The notes under the pieces are model-generated. The model did not search any database, was not told the DNA's origin, and worked only from the letters and a program-made list of their open reading frames with translations. Made by a program: the position numbers and the translations under genes. From Deltaproteobacteria bacterium (GTDB taxonomy: Bacteria > Desulfobacterota > Desulfobulbia > Desulfobulbales > Desulfobulbaceae): a stretch of DNA of 6,975 nucleotides. The DNA is taken from positions 1-6,975 of the forward strand of contig JAJRVA010000180.1 of NCBI GenBank assembly GCA_024277485.1, read 5' to 3'. Below are positions 1 through 5,453 of the stretch, in pieces. The first letter of the stretch is position 1. The number at the start of each line of letters is the position of its first letter.

Positions 1-343
1 CGCGGCGGCGCTCCCTGATCCGGGCAAACAGCTCTGCCGGGTCGGCCACCCAGCCGCGCTTCTCAAGGGGTGTCTGCGACGGCACGGCATGCTCTGCCAT
101 AATCTTGTCCATATACTCTTTCAGCGGCGGCCTGGAACGGACATTTTTCTTCAGGGGACAACAGTACGCCACTGAAATATCCGGGCCGGACACGGTCCCA
201 AAGACCAGTCCGAAAGCCTTGCCCGCTCCTGCCCGGCCGTCCCGAAACTCAGCCAGGGCCCTGGAACAATGGGCCAGTATGGCCTGTTGCTGTGTTTCCG
301 GGAACACGACCTGCATCCCAGGAGTGTAGTTCAAGGCCGTCAT
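1..343 (-). CDS. Partial hypothetical protein, possibly MPN/JAB-like (3' end beyond left edge)
   Basis: An open frame on the minus strand runs from an ATG at 343 to the left edge, about 114 codons, with no stop. In-frame ATGs also lie at 373 and 403, ahead of which is a stop at 412-410. I prefer 343 for two reasons. AGAGGA lies about 10 nt upstream of it. A good minus-strand promoter (-35 at 413-408, -10 at 390-385) would start RNA near 378, leaving the 403 start outside the transcript and the 373 start almost leaderless. Third codon positions are GC-rich, as in the operon genes. The visible protein begins MTALNYTPGMQVVFPETQ and contains GLVFGTVSG, then CCPLKKNVRS, then a WVADPAELFARIRE segment. 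That order loosely recalls the N-terminal half of MPN/JAMM (JAB-like) domains. The glutamate normally found before the GLL/GLVFG strand is not evident, and the HxH part would lie outside the window. The family guess is weak. Confidence 0.65.
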   Translation of the reverse strand, partial: MTALNYTPGMQVVFPETQQQAILAHCSRALAEFRDGRAGAGKAFGLVFGTVSGPDISVAYCCPLKKNVRSRPPLKEYMDKIMAEHAVPSQTPLEKRGWVADPAELFARIRERRR

Positions 344-384
344 TGCACAGTCATTCCTCTTGGTATCCTGCATATCAATGAGGT

Positions 385-413
385 ATGGTAGAGCGTGTTT
401 CATATATAGTCAA
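385..413 (-). promoter_or_regulatory. Sigma70-like promoter for the leftward gene
   Basis: Read on the minus strand, TTGACT (413-408) is followed by a 17-nt spacer and TACCAT (390-385). The -35 matches five of six consensus bases and the -10 four of six. The predicted start near 378 gives a leader of about 35 nt to the ATG at 343. Confidence 0.45.
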
Positions 414-485
414 GATGACATGACAAAATCACCACCTGAAAATGTCTTGCAAAAACCCGGCCAAAGCTGTTCATACTGCGTTATG

Positions 486-514
486 TTGACTTGCCACCAA
501 CTGTAACGTATATT
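486..514 (+). promoter_or_regulatory. Sigma70-like promoter of the six-gene operon
   Basis: TTGACT at 486-491, a 17-nt spacer, then TATATT at 509-514. Each hexamer matches five of six consensus bases and the spacing is ideal. The predicted start is near 521, about 165 nt ahead of the first operon gene. It is the strongest promoter-like match I noticed on the plus strand. Confidence 0.6.
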
Positions 515-686
515 TTCACTCAATCGTGTACGCGGCCTGAAAAAAAAGGAAACATGAAAGGCAAGTCTGTTTCCCGTCTTGTGGCTGATTTTTTCGCAAT
601 CATCAGGAGCGAGAAATTGCCTGGGGAATATCGCCTCACCCCAACCGTCAAATCATTGAAAGGTGTATTGAAGCAAACAGCAACAG

Positions 687-1838
687 ATGAAAACAAACCT
701 TTTCTCTTTATTCCTGATACCACTTTGCGTCCTGTTCCCGGCAGCAGTGTATGGACTGCAGGTTGAGGGTGTTGTTCTCTCTGACACGGGACCGGTCGCC
801 GACGCCGTGGTGACCGCGTATCCCGACTATACTTCGCTCTCCGGGCGCACCGGGGGCATCTCCTCTTTACCTGGAGAAAAACCGGGCCAGTTCCGCCTTT
901 CGCTGCCCCCCGGCAAATACTATTTCGAGGCCCGGGGACATGACCGCGAAGGCGCTCCCCTCTATGGTTACCACGGCCTCAACCCGGTCCATGTGCAGGA
1001 CGAGTATCGCTGGATTCCCCTTATGGTTCTTCCGGTGAGCAGAACCCAATGTTATCCCGGCTTCCAGGGAGTGGGCGGGCGTGTGCTGTACAAGGGCATG
1101 CCGGCGGCAGGCAGCAGCGTGTCCGTGTATGCGCTGAACGACGAGCCGTTCCGGGGCATGGGACTGCTCACCAATACGGTTCCGGAAGACGGATCATTCT
1201 GGTTTGATCTTGACCCGGGCATGTACGTGGTGATCGCCCGCAAGCGCCACGGCGGCGGCGCCATCGGACCGATCAAAAAGGGGGACCTCCTGTGTTACTT
1301 TTCCGGCAACCCGGTCCGGGTACTCCCTGCCCAATCGTGCGATATCGAGGTCTCCTGTTATCCCCGTGATGACATTGATGCCTTTTTTGTGCAGGACGCA
1401 AACGATCCGCGTGGAAAAAAAGAACAGCAGCGTCGCTCGGCATCCCTGCGGGAGATGGATGAGACAGAGTCAACCAGGCTTCTGGCCGGGGATATAAAAA
1501 AGCCGGCCATTATCTCGGGACGTGTCACCACCCTGGAAGGTGTCCCCCTCGGCGGCCTGTATATCTCCGCCTATCCTGCCAATGACGTGCCCCTGTTTCA
1601 GATGTATGTCCTGCGGATGAAAACCGACCACATGACCAGGACCGATGCCAAGGGATTTTTCAGGCTTGAGGTGAAAAACGGCCCCTACTACCTGGTGGCC
1701 CGGGAAAGAATCGGCGACGCGCCCGTGGCTGGTGAGTATTACGGCCTCTACGAGGGCACGCCGAACCACAGTATCATGCTCAAGCCCAATGAAATCAAGA
1801 CCGGCGTCCATATTGTCGCTGAATCAATCATGCCCTGA
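687..1838 (+). CDS. Secreted protein with three carboxypeptidase-regulatory-like repeats
   Basis: A 383-residue exported protein, first gene of the operon. A Sec signal peptide is clear: MK then a hydrophobic core, with likely cleavage after VYG at residue 23. There is no lipobox. The mature part has three copies of one beta-sandwich-like module, roughly residues 24-118, 127-225 and 273-380. A charged linker (226-272, rich in K, R, E, D) precedes the third. Each copy reads G-(R/V)-V, then a G-x-P loop, a V-x-(A/V)-Y strand, a turn ending G-x-F-x-(L/F), P/NG-x-Y-(Y/V), an (A)R pair, and a closing Y-x-G-x-NP/TP-x-x-(V/I) strand. This resembles CarboxypepD_reg-like (transthyretin-type) domains, which act as scaffolds or binding modules rather than enzymes. 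Four cysteines remain after cleavage (122, 203, 218, 224). The start is supported by the signal peptide although no Shine-Dalgarno sequence is visible. Gene B starts 4 nt after the stop. The exact function is unknown. Confidence 0.85.
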   Translation: MKTNLFSLFLIPLCVLFPAAVYGLQVEGVVLSDTGPVADAVVTAYPDYTSLSGRTGGISSLPGEKPGQFRLSLPPGKYYFEARGHDREGAPLYGYHGLNPVHVQDEYRWIPLMVLPVSRTQCYPGFQGVGGRVLYKGMPAAGSSVSVYALNDEPFRGMGLLTNTVPEDGSFWFDLDPGMYVVIARKRHGGGAIGPIKKGDLLCYFSGNPVRVLPAQSCDIEVSCYPRDDIDAFFVQDANDPRGKKEQQRRSASLREMDETESTRLLAGDIKKPAIISGRVTTLEGVPLGGLYISAYPANDVPLFQMYVLRMKTDHMTRTDAKGFFRLEVKNGPYYLVARERIGDAPVAGEYYGLYEGTPNHSIMLKPNEIKTGVHIVAESIMP

Positions 1839-1842
1839 AGCC

Positions 1843-2772
1843 ATGAGACTTTTCTTTTCCCTGATACTGTTTTTCTGCAGCCTCGCCCTGACCGGATGCG
1901 GCCGGCTCAGCGCTGAAAATGGCGCAAAGGGACAGGAGCTTTTTTTTCGTGACACCATCATCCAGCAGGACATGACCTGGTCGGGGACAATCGATATCCG
2001 GGGCGTGTTTGTCGTGGGCAGGGGGGCGACCCTGACCATCCAGCCTGGAACAACTGTCCGCTTTCACAAGATTGATACCAACAGTGACGGGATCGGCGAT
2101 GCGGAAATCAGGGTGCTTGGCCGGATACTGGCACGGGGTACGCAAAAAAAACCAATCACGTTCAAATCAGCCGAGAAAAACCCGGCGCCCAGGGACTGGT
2201 CATATATACTCATTTTTGCCTCGGCCCGGAAAAATTTTTTCCAATACTGTCTTTTTCGCGATGCCTTTACCGGACTGCAGGTGCATTTTTCCACAGCCGA
2301 AGTATCTGATTCGGTTTTCATGCACAATAATGAAGGACTGCGTTTCGGCCGGGCCAGGTTGAAAATCGCCCACAACGCCATTTTGAAGAACAATATCGGA
2401 ATTCGATTCACCAGAATGGAAGGCCCTGTTGAAATTATCGGCAACACGATTACCGGCAACCGTACTGGTATTTTCCTGGCGCCGTCCAGCCAGAACATCG
2501 TTGATTTCTTTGAACCGGGCCGGACCGGCAGACCCTGGAACGAGGGACACCTTGAGATCAAGGGCAACACCATCTTTGCGAACAGGGATTATGACCTGAA
2601 TCTCGGCGTCAAGCAGAAGTGGGACCTGGCCATTACCGGCAACTGGTGGGGAACAACCGAGCCGGATGCGATCATGGAAAAAATCTTTGACAGATCGCGC
2701 GACAGCGCCCTTGGCAGTGCCATCTTCCAGCCGGTTCTTGAAGCGGAGCCCCCGGATGTCGGCCCGCGCTGA
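1843..2772 (+). CDS. Right-handed beta-helix lipoprotein (copy 1)
   Basis: A 309-residue predicted lipoprotein. The signal peptide ends in the lipobox LTGC, with Cys19 the acylation site. Residue +2 is Gly, so by the E. coli rule it would not be held in the inner membrane. The frame is open further upstream, but this ATG gives an intact signal peptide and sits 4 nt after the previous stop. After an N-terminal capping region (TWSG at 45-48, ATLTIQPGT at 62-70), residues about 88-270 carry repeated short strands separated by N-x-I/G-N-x turns, such as IIGNTITGNRTGI (198-210) and IKGNTIFANRDYDL (239-252). That is the pattern of parallel beta-helix (pectate-lyase-like, NosD/CASH-like) proteins. 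A NWWG motif (267-270) and a C-terminal IFDR...IFQP segment close it. No catalytic residues are recognisable. A DTNSDGIGD loop (78-86) looks calcium-binding. It is paralogous to the lipoprotein three genes downstream. The ligand is unknown. Confidence 0.85.
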   Translation: MRLFFSLILFFCSLALTGCGRLSAENGAKGQELFFRDTIIQQDMTWSGTIDIRGVFVVGRGATLTIQPGTTVRFHKIDTNSDGIGDAEIRVLGRILARGTQKKPITFKSAEKNPAPRDWSYILIFASARKNFFQYCLFRDAFTGLQVHFSTAEVSDSVFMHNNEGLRFGRARLKIAHNAILKNNIGIRFTRMEGPVEIIGNTITGNRTGIFLAPSSQNIVDFFEPGRTGRPWNEGHLEIKGNTIFANRDYDLNLGVKQKWDLAITGNWWGTTEPDAIMEKIFDRSRDSALGSAIFQPVLEAEPPDVGPR

Positions 2773-2800
2773 AAATGGACTAAACCTTGCATATTGAAAA

Positions 2801-2827
2801 TTGCCATTTTCTCGGGACATGTATAAT
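2801..2827 (+). promoter_or_regulatory. Possible internal promoter before the TPR gene
   Basis: TTGCCA at 2801-2806 and a perfect TATAAT at 2822-2827 lie in the 65-nt gap between genes B and C, the widest gap in the operon. The 15-nt spacer is shorter than ideal. The predicted start (about 2834) would be only a few bases before the ATG at 2838, giving a nearly leaderless mRNA. It may simply be an AT-rich translation-initiation region. Confidence 0.3.
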
Positions 2828-2837
2828 ATTAAAAATT

Positions 2838-3362
2838 ATGGACAAATTAGACAAATTGACCGTTGCAAGTGTCATTGTGCTTACTGTGTATGCAGCGGTC
2901 CTGCTTGCAACCGCCCCTGACCGGCCCAGGGCAAACCCGGCTGAACAGCGCCGGGTGGCCTCACAGCAGTATATTGCCAACCCTGAACTGGACAACAAAA
3001 TCAGGCTGGCTAAAAATCTCATGGCCCAGGACAACCTGGACAAAACCGAAACCCTGGTGAACTCCCTTATCAATGAGTATCCGTACAGGGGGGACCTGTT
3101 TATGCTTCGGGGCGATATCCTGATGCGCCGCCAGCAGCCTGTTGCCGCCATGTACGAGTACAAGGAGGCCATTGAGCTGAACCCTGATTTTCTTGATAAA
3201 AAAACAAAAATATTCCAGGGCAAAAAAATCAGGATAACAGTTGAGGAGGCCATGGCCGCCATTGAGTCCGGCCTGCAGCAGCAGCCGGGTGACACGCGGC
3301 TGAAAAGCGACCGCAAGACCGTCTATTACATGAAACGAAAGCTTGCCGGGAGCTGCGGCTGA
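2838..3362 (+). CDS. Membrane-anchored TPR protein
   Basis: A 174-residue protein. The first ~7 residues are charged (MDKLDKL), followed by a single hydrophobic segment (about 8-25) that is probably an uncleaved signal anchor. This leaves the rest in the periplasm. Residues about 52-119 form two TPR-like helix pairs. The second is the clearer one: L-F-M-L-R-G-D-x-L then A-x-x-x-Y-x-x-A-I-E-L-N-P, ending near 117. TPRs are protein-protein interaction modules, so an adaptor role between the envelope proteins of this operon is likely (inference). The C-terminal 55 residues are basic and end GSCG. I chose the ATG at 2838 because it directly precedes the anchor. The frame extends upstream only to a TTG at 2787, which would add a less plausible N-terminus. 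No Shine-Dalgarno is visible; the preceding bases are AT-rich. The TGA overlaps the next ATG by one base, which points to translational coupling with the YedE gene. Confidence 0.8.
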   Translation: MDKLDKLTVASVIVLTVYAAVLLATAPDRPRANPAEQRRVASQQYIANPELDNKIRLAKNLMAQDNLDKTETLVNSLINEYPYRGDLFMLRGDILMRRQQPVAAMYEYKEAIELNPDFLDKKTKIFQGKKIRITVEEAMAAIESGLQQQPGDTRLKSDRKTVYYMKRKLAGSCG

Positions 3363-4486
3363 TGGAAAAACTGACCCGGAACATGATTATCCTGTTTATC
3401 CTGATGGGCGCGGTTATCGGTGTGGGCGCCGTTCTCCTCTCTTATTTCGGCAACCCGGCCAATACCGGGATCTGCGTGGCCTGCTTCATGGAGAACGTGG
3501 CCGGGGCGCTTGGTTTTCACGACAATTTCCGGATGCAGTACCTGCGGCCGGAAATTATCGGCTTTGTCCTGGGCGCGTTTGCACTCTCCCTTTTCCGCGG
3601 GGAATTTCATTCCACCGGCGGCAGTTCTCCCCTGCTGCGCTTCCTGGTCGGCATGCTGGTCATCATCGGCTGTGCGGTCTTTATCGGCTGCCCGGTCAAA
3701 CTCTTTCTGCGAATAACCGGAGGAGACATTTCCGCCTTGACCGGCCTTGCCGGCCTCATCGCCGGTGTATATGTCGGGCTTGAATTCATTGAAAACGGCT
3801 TTCGCCTGGGCGAGGCCAAACCCGCTCCCAGGGCAAACGGCTTTATTATTCCCGGTGTCATGATCCTGCTCCTGATCCTGGCAGTGGTACAGCCCTCATT
3901 TATCAACCAGAGCGAAAAAGGCTCTGCCGCGCAATATGCCCCGTTCCTGATGTCCCTCGGTGTCGGCCTGCTGGTCGGGGCGCTGGCCCAGCGCACGCAA
4001 TTCTGCATAACCGGGGGCATAGCCAGGATATTTTTGTGGGGCCCCAGGGAACTCATGAACTGTCCGCGTTCAACGGGCATGCTTATCAGCATCTGCTCCT
4101 TTTTCGGCTTTGCCCTGGCAGCAAACCTGCTGACCGGTCAATTTCACTTCGGCCTTCAGGGCCAGCCCAGCTCGACCCCCAGCTACGGCTGGGCGTTTTC
4201 AGGCATGTTCCTGGTCGGTTTCGGTTCGGTGCTGATCCGCGGATGCCCCCTGCGGCAGCTCGTCGCGGCCGGACAGGGAGACAACGATGCCGGGGTGACG
4301 GTCATGGGCATGCTGACCGGAGCCGCGCTGGCACAGAACTGGGGGCTCGGCAGCACTGCCGAAGGCACCCCCCTGGAGGGACAGATTACCGTGCTGCTGG
4401 GAATCTGCCTGCTCCTTGTCATCGGGTTACTCAACAGAAGAAGAGGATACGGAATTGCGCCTGAATATCAGATCGGACTGGATTAA
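3362..4486 (+). CDS. yedE: YedE-family membrane transporter, putative selenium (or sulfur) species transporter
   Basis: A 374-residue polytopic inner-membrane protein with about 9-10 hydrophobic segments, from about 8-27 to 341-357. It fits the YeeE/YedE (sulfur transport) superfamily. YeeE members carry thiosulfate through conserved cysteines. A YedE branch is found in selenium-using bacteria, where it is annotated as a putative selenium transporter. The match to that branch rests on GCPVKLFLRITGGD (109-122), RTQFCITGGI (211-220) and RGCPLRQLVAAGQGD (293-307), followed by a G-rich helix ending A-Q-N-W-G-L. Candidate substrate-handling cysteines are C38 and C41 (a CVAC motif), C110, C215 and C295. 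The two GCP motifs sit at matching places in the two halves, so the protein is an internal duplication. The ATG overlaps the TPR gene's stop, with GGGAG about 9 nt upstream. No YedF/TusA-like partner or selenium-metabolism gene is in the window, so selenium over sulfur is an inference from sequence resemblance. Confidence 0.85.
   Translation: MEKLTRNMIILFILMGAVIGVGAVLLSYFGNPANTGICVACFMENVAGALGFHDNFRMQYLRPEIIGFVLGAFALSLFRGEFHSTGGSSPLLRFLVGMLVIIGCAVFIGCPVKLFLRITGGDISALTGLAGLIAGVYVGLEFIENGFRLGEAKPAPRANGFIIPGVMILLLILAVVQPSFINQSEKGSAAQYAPFLMSLGVGLLVGALAQRTQFCITGGIARIFLWGPRELMNCPRSTGMLISICSFFGFALAANLLTGQFHFGLQGQPSSTPSYGWAFSGMFLVGFGSVLIRGCPLRQLVAAGQGDNDAGVTVMGMLTGAALAQNWGLGSTAEGTPLEGQITVLLGICLLLVIGLLNRRRGYGIAPEYQIGLD
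4441..4457 (+). promoter_or_regulatory. Shine-Dalgarno and TTG start for the second lipoprotein
   Basis: AAGAGG at 4441-4446, an 8-nt spacer, then TTG at 4455-4457. It is one of the better ribosome binding sites in the operon and lies inside the 3' end of the yedE frame. It decides the start of the following gene, whose frame has no suitable ATG before the signal peptide. Confidence 0.6.
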
Positions 4487-5453
4487 CATTTTTCTTGCTT
4501 TTTTCACCCTGCTCCTGCTGGTGGTTGCGGGCTGCCGAAAAGCGGATGTTACAGAACTCTCCAAACAGACCCTTGAGAAGGATACCACCTGGAGCGGCTC
4601 CATGATCATCAGCGGTGATATCTATGTCCCGCCGGGGGTAACCCTGACCATTGCCCCGGGTACAGTTATCAAGTTCAAAAAAATCGACGAGACCAGTGAC
4701 CAGAATCTTTTTGACACTGACTCGCCCTACTATCCGGAAGCGGAACTGATCATCAGGGGAAAGCTTGTTGCCGAAGGCACCCCGGAACGGCAGATCGTCT
4801 TTACCTCTGCCGAGATGACCCCTCGGCCGGCTGACTGGGGGGCGATCAACTTCCTGGGCTCCGTGGGCAACCGGATGAAATATGTCAAGATCTACTGCGC
4901 CTACAACGGCATTAACGCCCACGGCAGTTCCGTTGATGTCTCGTACAGTGAATTTGCCCGTAACGGCGTGGGCATCAGTTTCAAAAAGGAAGAGGAAACG
5001 CCCGATGCGCCCTGGTTCGGCAAGCCCTCGAAATTCAGGATCACCCATAATGTCTTTTCCGGCAACAAGGGTGGGATCGGGTTCAGGAACTCCGAAGCCG
5101 AGATTCTCCACAATGAAATCCGGGACAACAAGTTCTTCGGTATCTGGCCCAAGGAGGACTCCCCTGCCCTGATCCAATTTAATGAAATAACCGACAACCA
5201 GAAGGGAGTATACCTGTACCAGGCCAGGGGGATCCGGCTTGAACACAATAACATCTATAACAACAGGTCCTATGATATCAGTGTTGCCGAGGCCCAGGAC
5301 TTTCCGCTGCAGGCAGCAAACAACTGGTTCGGCGCCACCAGCAGGGAAAAAATCCAGGAGATGATCTTTGACAGGAATGATGACCCGGAACTCGCCGAGA
5401 TCATCTTTGAGCCTTTTCTCACCCAGCCGGTGGACTGGCAGGGCAACCAATGA
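4455..5453 (+). CDS. Right-handed beta-helix lipoprotein (copy 2)
   Basis: A 332-residue predicted lipoprotein from a TTG start. The frame is open back to another TTG at 4416, but the 4455 TTG has the good ribosome binding site and gives a standard signal peptide: basic start, hydrophobic stretch about 10-25, lipobox VAGC, acylated Cys27, Arg at +2. It overlaps the yedE gene by 32 nt. The mature part matches the lipoprotein at 1843-2772. DxTWSG, TLTI(Q/A)PGT and F(H/K)KID fall at identical residue numbers (43-48, 62-70 or so, 74-78) in both, and both end with NW(W/F)G...IFDR...IF(Q/E)P. Residues about 95-285 carry beta-helix coil patterns with N-rich turns, such as ITHNVFSGNKGGIGF (196-210) and LEHNNIYNN (262-270). 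It lacks the DxNxDGxxD loop of copy 1 and is about nine residues longer there. A binding or scaffold role at the cell envelope is likely; no active site is visible. Confidence 0.82.
   Translation: MRLNIRSDWINIFLAFFTLLLLVVAGCRKADVTELSKQTLEKDTTWSGSMIISGDIYVPPGVTLTIAPGTVIKFKKIDETSDQNLFDTDSPYYPEAELIIRGKLVAEGTPERQIVFTSAEMTPRPADWGAINFLGSVGNRMKYVKIYCAYNGINAHGSSVDVSYSEFARNGVGISFKKEEETPDAPWFGKPSKFRITHNVFSGNKGGIGFRNSEAEILHNEIRDNKFFGIWPKEDSPALIQFNEITDNQKGVYLYQARGIRLEHNNIYNNRSYDISVAEAQDFPLQAANNWFGATSREKIQEMIFDRNDDPELAEIIFEPFLTQPVDWQGNQ

Larger units (their letters stand above)
344..686. other. Divergent intergenic region and operon leader
   Basis: This stretch separates the leftward partial gene from the rightward operon. 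It holds two divergent promoters whose -35 elements face each other about 72 bp apart (413 and 486). The centre (414-485) is the natural place for a regulator. It contains an imperfect inverted repeat (CAAGATGACAT at 411-421 against ATGTCTTG at 442-449, a 3-nt insertion in one arm), too weak to call an operator. The part from about 521 to 686 would be a roughly 165-nt transcribed leader of the operon. It contains a possible small reading frame from an ATG at 554 preceded by AAGGA. I see no known riboswitch and no attenuator hairpin with a U-run. Confidence 0.6.

Noticed and set aside
105..329. A 74-codon plus-strand frame near the left edge
   Set aside because: The opposite strand has a longer open frame with a better start, ribosome binding site and promoter, and GC-rich third positions.
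411..449. Imperfect inverted repeat between the divergent promoters, considered as an operator
   Set aside because: Only eight matching positions with a 3-nt insertion in one arm and an asymmetric, long spacer, which is easily expected by chance.
2064..2820. Long minus-strand frames (169 and 206 codons) opposite the first lipoprotein
   Set aside because: They are shadows of the beta-helix gene, with no domain, no convincing start and low-complexity composition.
3473..3487. CVACF in the YedE protein, considered as a possible c-type haem site
   Set aside because: The motif lacks the histidine of CXXCH. No CXXCH occurs in any operon product, so cytochrome function is not supported.
5451..5453. 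In-frame TGA at the end of lipoprotein copy 2, considered as a selenocysteine codon because of the YedE neighbour
   Set aside because: The MFS gene starts at an overlapping ATGA, the protein already has its family-typical end, and no downstream hairpin or extended homology suggests recoding.
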